In this document: positions 18,344 to 26,512 of the stretch, in pieces
Layout: each line of letters opens with the position of its first letter
How positions within the stretch are numbered: position 1 is the stretch's first letter
Assembly: GCF_020386615.1 (NCBI RefSeq)
Contig: NZ_CP077769.1
Location: 3,596,001-3,660,000, forward strand
DNA from: Chitinophaga pendula
GTDB taxonomy: Bacteria > Bacteroidota > Bacteroidia > Chitinophagales > Chitinophagaceae
Reading direction: 5' to 3'
Length of the DNA: 64,000 nt
The notes under the pieces: generated by a model
What the model saw: the letters and a program-made list of their open reading frames with translations, nothing else
What the model was told of the DNA's origin: nothing
Database searches by the model: none
Made by a program: the position numbers and the translations under genes

Positions 18344-19489
18344 CTATTGAAATATCTTTTTGATGAACTGCTGAATCGTTACTTGTTTCACTTTGCCATA
18401 AGCCTGGTGCCGGAGTTTTACTGCCCTTTGCGGCTCTCTGGTCAGGGCGATGATCTTCTCTGAGAAGGCGGCATCGTCGTTAAAGCCGGCGAATACGATG
18501 TCTTCATCATCTTTGAACATACCCGGCAATGAACCTACCGGTGTGCTTACTACGTTGATACCGTTGGCCATGGCTTCGAGTATTACACGTGGGGAGCCTT
18601 CGGAGAGGCTGGCGAATACGAATATGTCGTGAGAGCGAAGGTATTCGTTCAACGTTTCGCGCTTATCGACATGACCGGTAAATACGACTGCGGCTGCTAT
18701 ATTGAGCTGTGCGGCGATGTCTTTCAGTTCTTTTTCGAATTCGCCGCTGCCGACGATGGTGAGGCGGGCCTGCGGGTATTGCTGTGCGATCCGGTGGAAG
18801 GCACGTATCACGGTCTCTACGCCTTTGGCTTTACGCAGGTATCCTACGTATAGCAGGCGTGGCGCCACCATATCTATCTGTTTGGTATCATCCAGGTAGA
18901 AGTCGTCTTCATTGAGTGTGGTGGAGATCACGGCGTTGGCGGGGATCCCCTTGCCTGCCAGTTTCTCTTTCAGGTGGAAGCCGTTGGTGAAGACGTTGGC
19001 GCCTTTGCAGGCCCAGAGATAGGCTTTATGCTCGGGCATAAAGCCGGATATCAGTGCCATCTTACGCCAGGTGCTGAAGTTGGGATTAGTCTTTGCGGCA
19101 TCCACGGGATCGCCGACAAAGTGGATGATCCTTTTTTTGTTTTTGAAATACAGTTTTCCCAACCAGCCAAAGGGTACCGGGTACCGGGCATATACTTCGT
19201 CGTACCTGCCGTGTAATGTTTTATATGCATTGATATAAGCACGCAGATGGGGTACTGCCGACATATAGCTACCGGAGTAAGGCAGTTCCTTTACTGTTAC
19301 ATTTTTGAAACCCTCGAGGGGCATCAGTCCGTTCTCTGTCATACTGGTACTCACTTTCACGGGCGACAGCAGGCATACTTCCTCGTAGTATTTTACGATC
19401 TCCCGCAGGTATACCCAGTGCGTGTAGGGCAGGTAATAAGCTGCACCCATTTTGTGCACGACCCAAGCATGTACTAAAATCCTGGCCAT
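18344..19489 (-). CDS. Glycosyltransferase family 4
   Basis: This 381-residue GT-B enzyme starts with MARILVHAWVVHKMG, followed by the first Rossmann-like lobe. The donor lobe has PRLLYVGYLRKAKGVETVI, LTIVGSGEFEKELKDIA and the EX7E motif in SLSEGSPRVILEAMANG. It is the second glycosyltransferase of the polysaccharide operon, next to the acyltransferase gene and 3 bp after the membrane polymerase candidate. With the initiating transferase this would build a repeat unit of at least three sugars; other sugars would have to be added elsewhere. Confidence 0.9.
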   Translation of the reverse strand: MARILVHAWVVHKMGAAYYLPYTHWVYLREIVKYYEEVCLLSPVKVSTSMTENGLMPLEGFKNVTVKELPYSGSYMSAVPHLRAYINAYKTLHGRYDEVYARYPVPFGWLGKLYFKNKKRIIHFVGDPVDAAKTNPNFSTWRKMALISGFMPEHKAYLWACKGANVFTNGFHLKEKLAGKGIPANAVISTTLNEDDFYLDDTKQIDMVAPRLLYVGYLRKAKGVETVIRAFHRIAQQYPQARLTIVGSGEFEKELKDIAAQLNIAAAVVFTGHVDKRETLNEYLRSHDIFVFASLSEGSPRVILEAMANGINVVSTPVGSLPGMFKDDEDIVFAGFNDDAAFSEKIIALTREPQRAVKLRHQAYGKVKQVTIQQFIKKIFQ

Positions 19490-19492
19490 AGT

Positions 19493-20929
19493 TTATATTA
19501 ATCCTCTAGATGTTAACCTTACATAGGTAAATACGCCTATACAGAGCAGCATAACGCCCAGATAGATCGTGTTCAGGACCTCCTCTTTACGGGTAGGCCG
19601 CAGTATAAAATATCCCGGGAATGCCAATAGCAGCATTACCTCGGCCGGCAGTGACTGCCGTAAGTCGAAAATAGATATGGAAGTCGCCTGTATCCCCTTG
19701 TACATGGCGTAGATAAACAAGGGAAAGAACAGCGGCTTATAGTATTGTTTTAAGGCTTTGAACTTATTGCCTATTAGGAAGATGAAGATGAAATATTTCA
19801 TGACCATCATCCAGAGCAGCGGTGCGTAGGCGTAGTTCAGCACTTCTGAGTCGATATCGACGATGGTGATGATGGGGGTAAAGAATGCGGCGACGAAGTA
19901 GAGCGGTGCGCCCAGCAGGCCGACGATCCCCATGGCCGAGTTATTGCTGAACTTTTCGGGTAAGGTGGCGGCTTCTCCATCGCGGCTGTTGGCGCGGGAG
20001 TCGATGTAGGTGAACAAGTCATCTTCCAGTAGTCCGAGTTCGCTGAAATAGTGCCATACGGCAAAAAATATGACCAAGGCGATACAGACGCCGACGGCTA
20101 CTTTGATGATATATGTTTTCCGTTCCACTTTTGCCGGGAAGAAGATACGATAAGCGGCATATCCGCCCAGTACGGCCAATATCACGACGGGCCGGAAGAA
20201 TACCAGCGGCATCAGTACGACGGTGGCTAGTATGGTATACAGCAGGTATTTCTGCCGGTAGATGGATAGTAGCAGCAGGTAAGCGCCTGTTACCATAAAC
20301 AGTAGCAGGAAGGTATCTTTCAGCTGCAGGGAAGAAAAGGTGACCAGTACTGGCGAAAAACACAGCAGGCTGCCGAAGAAGCGGGTGTATTGATTACTTC
20401 CGTATATCAGCTTGGCCATACGGTATACGATGATCACAGTGAAACCGCTGGCGAAAGCGTTGGCGATACGAGGTACCCACCAGCCATCGCCGAATATCAG
20501 CATCAGGAAGGCGCTGATATTGGGAAAGCCGGAGTAGAAGCCCCTTGAGAAAGCTACTGCCGGGTTTACGTTGATCGGATGATATTGCCAGCTGCCATAG
20601 ATATTACGGCTGGCTTTATCATACATATAGTCATCTTTAAAAGAAAGGAAGGGCACGCCTAGTTTTTCTTCCAGGAAGTGCGCGAAGATGAATACGAAGA
20701 GTATTTTGTTGAGTATACCAAACAGCAGCAGGTTTCTTTCGTAGGCGAATTCGTCGGTATGTTCAAATACCCGGAAAGCCAATACTGACATAAATAACGA
20801 ATATGCCAGGTAGATGGTGCCTCCGAAGTGAAAGGACGTCGGGAACTGCAAAAAGAAGATGGGGAACAGGTAGACCAGCACGTTGAACGTGATGAACACC
20901 CTGTTATATTTACTGATGGCAAGATTCAT
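19493..20929 (-). CDS. Polytopic membrane protein, candidate Wzy polymerase
   Basis: This 478-residue protein has about ten to twelve hydrophobic segments and a large loop between them (about residues 290-340, DDLFTYIDSRANSRDGEA). I do not recognise a specific domain family. In a Wzx/Wzy locus a protein of this size and topology, encoded between Wzx-side genes and glycosyltransferases, is the usual candidate for the polymerase that joins repeat units in the periplasm. Another possibility is a lipid-linked-sugar glycosyltransferase of the GT-C type. The assignment is by elimination, since no other protein of the locus can be Wzy. Confidence 0.6.
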   Translation of the reverse strand: MNLAISKYNRVFITFNVLVYLFPIFFLQFPTSFHFGGTIYLAYSLFMSVLAFRVFEHTDEFAYERNLLLFGILNKILFVFIFAHFLEEKLGVPFLSFKDDYMYDKASRNIYGSWQYHPINVNPAVAFSRGFYSGFPNISAFLMLIFGDGWWVPRIANAFASGFTVIIVYRMAKLIYGSNQYTRFFGSLLCFSPVLVTFSSLQLKDTFLLLFMVTGAYLLLLSIYRQKYLLYTILATVVLMPLVFFRPVVILAVLGGYAAYRIFFPAKVERKTYIIKVAVGVCIALVIFFAVWHYFSELGLLEDDLFTYIDSRANSRDGEAATLPEKFSNNSAMGIVGLLGAPLYFVAAFFTPIITIVDIDSEVLNYAYAPLLWMMVMKYFIFIFLIGNKFKALKQYYKPLFFPLFIYAMYKGIQATSISIFDLRQSLPAEVMLLLAFPGYFILRPTRKEEVLNTIYLGVMLLCIGVFTYVRLTSRGLI

Positions 20930-20968
20930 TATCGATGATACACGGGCCTGCGGGCCGCTGGTTTATTG

Positions 20969-22294
20969 TTATTGATTATATTTTACCTTGATGATACCGC
21001 CGTTGTTGTCTTTTGCTGTGGTACTTATGCGGGTGGCGGCTGCGGCGCCGGCGCCCTGTACTTTTACATCTCCATCTACATCGAGGTCATCGATCTGGCC
21101 TTGTACCCGGAAAGCATTTTTGCCATTGCTGTTTTTGATGGAACAACCTTCAAATGACAGGCGGGTATTGCCCGCGGTAGCTTTCCTGTCAGCAGTCGAT
21201 GCGCTGGAGAAGGCATTGCGGGTGGCGGCAGCGCCGGCACGGGTAGCGGCGGCACTTCCTCCTTTACGATCGCTGCGGAAGAGTACGGAAGAGGTTACAT
21301 TTTTTTCTTTGGCATTGTCGATGAAGTCTACTTTGCGGAAGGTGGTCTGATAGCCGGCTACTTCGCGGTAGATGACACCTTCTTTCTGGTTGTCCTGGAT
21401 CTTGCTGTTTTCTACCAGCACGTTACCCATTACCTTGTTGCCTTCCCGGTTGTTGAAGGAGATACCGGCGGAGCGGTTGCCGGAGATATCGGAGTTGCGT
21501 ACGGTGATACCTACGGTGGCGCTGTGGTCTTTCAGGTTGAGCGGGGAGATCGAGATACCCGGGCCGCGGTTGCCTTTGATGACACAGTTTTCTATTACAC
21601 AATTATCCAGGTATTGATTGGAGGAATTGGGTTCGAAGTCGATGCCTGCTGACGGCGGTGCGCCCGCGGTGCCGGTGATGGTACAATCTTTTATCAGCAA
21701 TCCTTTTACGGAGATGACGCTGATGCCCTGCCGTTTCTGGTTGCGGATGGTGCAGCGTTGTATTTTGATATCGGAGCAGTAGTTATCTGCTTTGTTGTTT
21801 GTACCGACATATACGCCATCGCCGCCACTGCCATCGAGAACGAGGTTATCGATGAGGGCTTTTCTGACGTCCATGAGTTTGATGTTCATACGCCATTGGC
21901 CATCAGTATATTCTTCCCTGTTCATTTTGAGGGTCGCGCCATTGCCGATGAGTTTGAGGTTTTTAACTCCATCGAAGAGGAAGAGGCCATCATATTTGCC
22001 TGGGAAGGCGCCCCGTTTGGCTTGTACGACTGCTCCTTTTTCGAATACGACGGTAAGGTTATCGCGGGTGATGGTCACGGGTGCGATCACCCAGGGTCCG
22101 TTCTGGCGATCTACGTATACGGTATCGTATTTAGGATCGTTCAGCACTTGCTGAAAGACACGGGTATCGTCTGTACCGGAGTATCCCCGGGCAGACAGTT
22201 TAATAGAAGCCGCATAGGTGATCTGGGCGGAGAACAGGCCTATTATGCCGGCCGCCATACATGTCATAATGCTGGATGATGATCTAGGCTTCAT
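20969..22294 (-). CDS. Secreted right-handed beta-helix protein
   Basis: This 441-residue protein has a signal peptide (IMTCMAAGIIGLFSAQITYA) and a pectate-lyase-like parallel beta-helix: repeated Asn/Val/Ile turns such as VVFEKGAVVQAKRG, LIGNGATLKMN, NCVIENCVIKGNRGPGISISPLN and GNRSAGISFNN. The region from about 340 on contains an unusual Ala/Thr-rich insert, with the motif AAATR at 348-352, 355-359 and again at 418-422. Inside a polysaccharide operon such proteins act as polysaccharide lyase or epimerase, or in assembly. No catalytic residues can be fixed from the sequence. The gene overlaps the next acyltransferase by 11 bp. Confidence 0.8.
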   Translation of the reverse strand: MKPRSSSSIMTCMAAGIIGLFSAQITYAASIKLSARGYSGTDDTRVFQQVLNDPKYDTVYVDRQNGPWVIAPVTITRDNLTVVFEKGAVVQAKRGAFPGKYDGLFLFDGVKNLKLIGNGATLKMNREEYTDGQWRMNIKLMDVRKALIDNLVLDGSGGDGVYVGTNNKADNYCSDIKIQRCTIRNQKRQGISVISVKGLLIKDCTITGTAGAPPSAGIDFEPNSSNQYLDNCVIENCVIKGNRGPGISISPLNLKDHSATVGITVRNSDISGNRSAGISFNNREGNKVMGNVLVENSKIQDNQKEGVIYREVAGYQTTFRKVDFIDNAKEKNVTSSVLFRSDRKGGSAAATRAGAAATRNAFSSASTADRKATAGNTRLSFEGCSIKNSNGKNAFRVQGQIDDLDVDGDVKVQGAGAAAATRISTTAKDNNGGIIKVKYNQ

Positions 22295-22856
22295 GGTATT
22301 CTTGGTTTACGCGTGAATAAAGCGGTTTGTAGAAAGCAGCCGGAGATCCGAAGAAGATACCGTTGGTATCGAGGGATTTGGTGACTACGCTACCTGCGCC
22401 TACAATCACGTCTTTACTGATCGTCACGCCTCCCATAACCCTTACATCACATCCCAGCCATACGTTGGGTTCGATCGTGATGGCCTGTCTGGCTACCGGA
22501 TTTTTGCGAATGGGAAGGGACTGATTGTTCCAGGTATGACTGGAGCTGATCAGTGTGCAATTGTGAGCGATGGAAACATCGTTACCGATCCTGATGGTAC
22601 CATATCCGTCCATATAGGAGTAGTCGTGAATGCTTACGCCTGTGCCGATATGGATACTTTTCCAATGTTTGATGGTGACATTGGGGCCGATAATCACCTG
22701 CTGTCCCAGGCTGCCTAAGAGTCTTTTACAAATACAATACCGGAATAGCAGAAACGGCTTCTGGGAATAGGGTTTTATGCAATCGTAAAAGAAGACAGAC
22801 AATCCTGCTGGCAGGACTTTGAGTATGCTTACTATGATGTTGATGATCGTGTTCAT
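22284..22856 (-). CDS. Hexapeptide-repeat acyltransferase
   Basis: This 190-residue protein has an N-terminal hydrophobic segment (IINIIVSILKVLPAGLSVFF) and a left-handed beta-helix with hexapeptide turns (IIGPNVTIKHWKSIHIG, IRIGNDVSIAHNCTLISS, IEPNVWLGCDVRVMGGVTIS, IVGAGSVVTKSL). The ISSSHTW segment holds the probable catalytic His. It resembles the maltose/galactoside O-acetyltransferase group used in capsule synthesis. It overlaps by 11 bp the beta-helix gene and by 4 bp the flippase gene (ATGA), so it is coupled to both. Confidence 0.85.
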   Translation of the reverse strand: MNTIINIIVSILKVLPAGLSVFFYDCIKPYSQKPFLLFRYCICKRLLGSLGQQVIIGPNVTIKHWKSIHIGTGVSIHDYSYMDGYGTIRIGNDVSIAHNCTLISSSHTWNNQSLPIRKNPVARQAITIEPNVWLGCDVRVMGGVTISKDVIVGAGSVVTKSLDTNGIFFGSPAAFYKPLYSRVNQEYHEA

Positions 22857-24124
22857 TGTTCCACTAAAACAGGTTCTTTAATAGCTGCTTCCTTCACTGG
22901 CCGGGTCCGCTTGAGGCCGAAGTAGATGGGGATGAGCAGCAGTATGCATTGCATGATGCTGGTAAGCAGGAAAGTATAAGCGGCCCCTTCTACGCCACTG
23001 CGGCTGATGAGCAAGTATCCGCAACCCAGGCAGAACAATACCAGTGCCAGGTATACGGGGAATTGCATGCGGAAATATTTCATTGCATTCAGCACATTAT
23101 TGAGTGAGAAGGCGAGGAAGGAGAATACGGAGCCTGCGAAAATGATGGTCAGCAACGTTTTGTTGCCCGTAAAATCTTTATTATAGAGTAAGGGGAATAC
23201 GAAGTCGCTGATGGGTACAAGGATGAATTGCATCAGTCCCAGTACGAGTACGAACAGCAGTTCTTTTCTGACGAGGCGCATGAATTTACCTTTTTCGCCT
23301 TTGCTGAGGTAGGCGGCCAGGGAGGGCAGGCTATTCTGTACGATGGACTGGATGAAGATGCGGGAGAAGATGATCAGGTAGAAGTAACCGGCGAACAGGC
23401 CCAATTCGTGGCTGCCGGCATATTTTTCCAGCAGGAAGCGCGGGATATTGGGCAGCAGGTATACCAGCAGTAGGGAGAGGCCGGTGATACCGCCGGTGAT
23501 GAGCATCTGCCGCAGCAATGTTTTGTTGCCGGAGAAGATGTCCAGGTGACCGATCTCTTTTTTCAGGTAGTAGAAATCCATCACCAGGCTGATGAAATAG
23601 GCCAGTGGCAGCGACAGCAGGGCCAGTTCGAATGACTGTATGAACTGGAATGACAGTGCAGCCAGGGCGATGGAGAGTATGGATCGAACGGTGAGGCGGC
23701 GGCCGTAGATGAAGTGTTTCTTTTGTTTCTGGAATTCGGCGTGGATGATATCGCTGATCATTTCGAAGAACTTGGCGACGCCGAGGGAAACGAATATACC
23801 GACGCTGGATTGGTAGAAGAACAATCCGATGAATATGACTATGAGCAGGAAGAGGGCATCACCGATGATGCGGGTGGTGAACATGACAGGCAGCCCGTAT
23901 TGATCTTCCTGATCGGATACGTGCATATTGCGTAGCTGAAAGGTAAAGAAGGCAAACAGCGGCAATATCCAGGCCTGTGCGAGTGAGAACACGCCCATGC
24001 TGCCTGTTCCGTATTTTTTGGCAATGAGGGAGAATATCACCCATTGGCTAAAGGAACTCAAAAAATTGCCCACAAATGAGTAAGAGTAGTTCTTAAAAGA
24101 ACTACCCTTTAATGCTTTGATCAT
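22853..24124 (-). CDS. wzx: Oligosaccharide flippase (Wzx-type, MOP superfamily)
   Basis: This 423-residue polytopic protein has about 12 hydrophobic segments, and starts [31 protein letters not shown], which is the usual Wzx N-terminus with a Phe/Ser-rich first helix. It moves undecaprenyl-diphosphate-linked repeat units across the inner membrane. Its 3' end overlaps the acyltransferase gene by 4 bp and its start overlaps the upstream epimerase gene by 23 bp. The end of the protein is short and basic then Glu-rich. The repeat unit specificity is not predictable. Confidence 0.9.
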   Translation of the reverse strand: MIKALKGSSFKNYSYSFVGNFLSSFSQWVIFSLIAKKYGTGSMGVFSLAQAWILPLFAFFTFQLRNMHVSDQEDQYGLPVMFTTRIIGDALFLLIVIFIGLFFYQSSVGIFVSLGVAKFFEMISDIIHAEFQKQKKHFIYGRRLTVRSILSIALAALSFQFIQSFELALLSLPLAYFISLVMDFYYLKKEIGHLDIFSGNKTLLRQMLITGGITGLSLLLVYLLPNIPRFLLEKYAGSHELGLFAGYFYLIIFSRIFIQSIVQNSLPSLAAYLSKGEKGKFMRLVRKELLFVLVLGLMQFILVPISDFVFPLLYNKDFTGNKTLLTIIFAGSVFSFLAFSLNNVLNAMKYFRMQFPVYLALVLFCLGCGYLLISRSGVEGAAYTFLLTSIMQCILLLIPIYFGLKRTRPVKEAAIKEPVLVEQ

Positions 24125-25097
24125 AGTAGTATTTAAAAGTTTCGCTCAGTCCGTCCTTGATCTGGAAGGCAGGTTCGTATCCTACGAGTTGTTTGGCCTT
24201 GGAGATATCTGCCAGGCTATGTCTTACATCTCCGGCGCGTTCTGGTTTGTAGGCCGGTTGCATGTCTATTCCGGCGATGGATGAGATCAGCTGCCATAGT
24301 TCATTCAGGGAGGTCTTATCGCCGCAAGCGATGTTGATGACCTCGTGCGTGGTGGCTTGTGGGCCTGCCATCAGTGATTTGATATTGGCCTGGATGGCAT
24401 TTTCCACGTAGGTAAAGTCGCGGGAGGTTTCGCCATCGCCGTTGATCACCGGTTGTTTGCGTTCGATGGCTGCTTCCATGAACAATGGTATTACGGCGGC
24501 GTAGGGGCCTCTGGGATTCTGCCGGGGGCCGAATATGTTGAAGTAGCGGAGACCGGTGGTATGGAACTGGTATACGCGGGAGAATACGCCGGCGTATAGT
24601 TCGTTGACATACTTGGTGACTGCGTAGGGTGATAATGGGTTACCGATGAGGTCTTCCTGTTTGGGAAGGCCGGGGTGGTCGCCGTAGGTACTGGAGCTGG
24701 CGGCGTATACCATGTGTTTTACTTTGGCATCGCGGGCTGCTAAGAGCATATTGAGGAAACCACTGATATTGACTTCGTTGCTGGTGATCGGGTCGTTGAT
24801 AGAGCGGGGTACGGAGCCCAGTGCGGCCTGGTGGGATACGTAGTCGATGCCTTCTACGGCCCGGATACAATCTTCCAGCTGGCGGATATCGCCTTCTATC
24901 AGTTCGAAAGCGGGATTGTCGATGAAGGGGGCCAGGTTCTCGCGGGAACCGGTAGCGAAGTTATCCAACACTCTTACCTTGCCGGCGCCGTATTTGAGCA
25001 GGTATCTGACGAGGTTAGAGCCGATGAATCCGGCGCCGCCAGTTACCAGGAAGGAAAGGTTAGTCAGGTCCTGTTGATGATATGGTTTATCGTACAT
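24102..25097 (-). CDS. UDP-HexNAc 4-epimerase (SDR, WbpP/Gne type)
   Basis: This 331-residue extended SDR interconverts UDP-GlcNAc/GalNAc forms (or the matching uronic acids). It has [10 protein letters not shown] at the start, GDIRQ, the [11 protein letters not shown] segment, SSSTYG and the catalytic YAVTK. I place the start at 25097, since AAGGAG lies about 9 bp upstream, the start codon is ATG and the fold begins right after; the frame is open to 25151, adding 18 residues of no recognisable character. The pairing with the 6-dehydrogenase upstream is typical of pathways to N-acetyl-hexosaminuronic acid. NADPH or NAD need not be free, since the cofactor is bound. Confidence 0.92.
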   Translation of the reverse strand: MYDKPYHQQDLTNLSFLVTGGAGFIGSNLVRYLLKYGAGKVRVLDNFATGSRENLAPFIDNPAFELIEGDIRQLEDCIRAVEGIDYVSHQAALGSVPRSINDPITSNEVNISGFLNMLLAARDAKVKHMVYAASSSTYGDHPGLPKQEDLIGNPLSPYAVTKYVNELYAGVFSRVYQFHTTGLRYFNIFGPRQNPRGPYAAVIPLFMEAAIERKQPVINGDGETSRDFTYVENAIQANIKSLMAGPQATTHEVINIACGDKTSLNELWQLISSIAGIDMQPAYKPERAGDVRHSLADISKAKQLVGYEPAFQIKDGLSETFKYYYDQSIKG

Positions 25098-25177
25098 GGT
25101 ATTTTTCTCCTTGTGAGCTGCGTATATGAGTGCGATCGCACCCATATACATCAGCTGCTTATTTATTTAGTTAATCG

Positions 25178-26467
25178 TTACAGGCGGGCATCTACCAGTT
25201 CTTTTGGCAGGATACCCTTCACATCGTATACTACGGCTCTGTTTTTACAGAGCTTATTGATATCGAGTTGTTTGAACTCTTCGTGTGCTACGGCGAGGAT
25301 AATGGCATCGTAATCGCAAACAGTGTTCAGTTCTTGTATGGAATCCCAGCCATATTCGTGTTTTACTTCAGCTGGAGTAGCCCAAGGATCGTATACTGTA
25401 ATATTCATATCGTATCCTTTCAGGGTGTTAAGGATATCTATGACGCGGGTGTTACGAACATCGGGACAGTTCTCCTTGAAGGTGACCCCCAGTACGAGCA
25501 CATTGGATTGTTTTACGGGAATGTCTTTCCTGATCATGCGGCGGATCACTTCATGTGCGATATATTCGCCCATGCCATCGTTGAGGCGGCGGCCGGCGAG
25601 GATGATCTCGGGGTGGTATCCGGCTTCCTGTGCTTTCTGGGCCAGGTAGTATGGATCTACGCCGATACAGTGACCACCTACCAGTCCGGGTCTGAACTTG
25701 AGGAAGTTCCATTTGGTACCGGCGGCCTGGAGTACATCGTCGGTATCGATGTCGAGGCGGTTGAAGATCTTGGCCAGTTCATTCACGAAGGCGATGTTGA
25801 TATCGCGTTGTGCATTTTCGATCACTTTGGCAGCTTCTGCTACTCTGATAGAAGCAGCTTTGTGGGTGCCGGCGGTGATCACGGTGCGGTATAATGTATC
25901 TACCTTCTCTGCCACTTCGGGGGTAGAGCCGGAGGTTACTTTCAATATTTTGGCAACGGTATGTTCTTTATCGCCCGGGTTGATACGTTCGGGGGAATAG
26001 CCCGCGAAGAAGTCTTCGTTGAATTTCAGGCCGGATATTTTTTCGAGTACGGGTACGCACTCGTCTTCTGTTACGCCGGGATATACGGTAGATTCGTATA
26101 CTACGATATCGCCTTTTTTCAGCACCTTTCCTACTGTTTCGCTGGCTTTGTACAACGGTGTAAGATCAGGGCGGTTGTTCTTATCTACCGGTGTGGGTAC
26201 CGTTACGATAAAGTAATTGCAGGAGCGGATGTTTTCCAGTTCGTTTGAACAGAACAAGCCTATTTCGGTGCTACAGTCTGGCGTTAATACTGCTTTAAGG
26301 TCTTCATCGGCCACTTCCAGGGTATGGTCATGTCCGCTCATCAGTTCACTGATTCTTGCAGCGTTGATGTCAAAACCTATTACCTTAAATTTCTTTGCGA
26401 ATTCCACGGCCAGTGGCAGTCCTACATATCCAAGGCCGATAATTGCAATTCTTGCATCCTGTTTCAT
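25178..26467 (-). CDS. UDP-N-acetylhexosamine 6-dehydrogenase (WbpA/WbpO type)
   Basis: This 429-residue nucleotide-sugar dehydrogenase oxidises the C6 of UDP-GlcNAc or UDP-GalNAc to the uronic acid in two NAD-dependent steps. It opens with [14 protein letters not shown], the NAD-binding loop, and holds the catalytic Cys in [15 protein letters not shown]. The C-terminal substrate domain has [20 protein letters not shown], the signature of the HexNAc-specific WbpA/WbpO/TviB group. The pair with the downstream epimerase predicts a UDP-HexNAcA precursor. Which sugar it uses, GlcNAc or GalNAc, cannot be told. Confidence 0.93.
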   Translation of the reverse strand: MKQDARIAIIGLGYVGLPLAVEFAKKFKVIGFDINAARISELMSGHDHTLEVADEDLKAVLTPDCSTEIGLFCSNELENIRSCNYFIVTVPTPVDKNNRPDLTPLYKASETVGKVLKKGDIVVYESTVYPGVTEDECVPVLEKISGLKFNEDFFAGYSPERINPGDKEHTVAKILKVTSGSTPEVAEKVDTLYRTVITAGTHKAASIRVAEAAKVIENAQRDINIAFVNELAKIFNRLDIDTDDVLQAAGTKWNFLKFRPGLVGGHCIGVDPYYLAQKAQEAGYHPEIILAGRRLNDGMGEYIAHEVIRRMIRKDIPVKQSNVLVLGVTFKENCPDVRNTRVIDILNTLKGYDMNITVYDPWATPAEVKHEYGWDSIQELNTVCDYDAIILAVAHEEFKQLDINKLCKNRAVVYDVKGILPKELVDARL

Positions 26468-26512
26468 ATAAACGGCTATTTTTCTGTATTTAATTTTAGT
26501 GTTGTAGTTATG

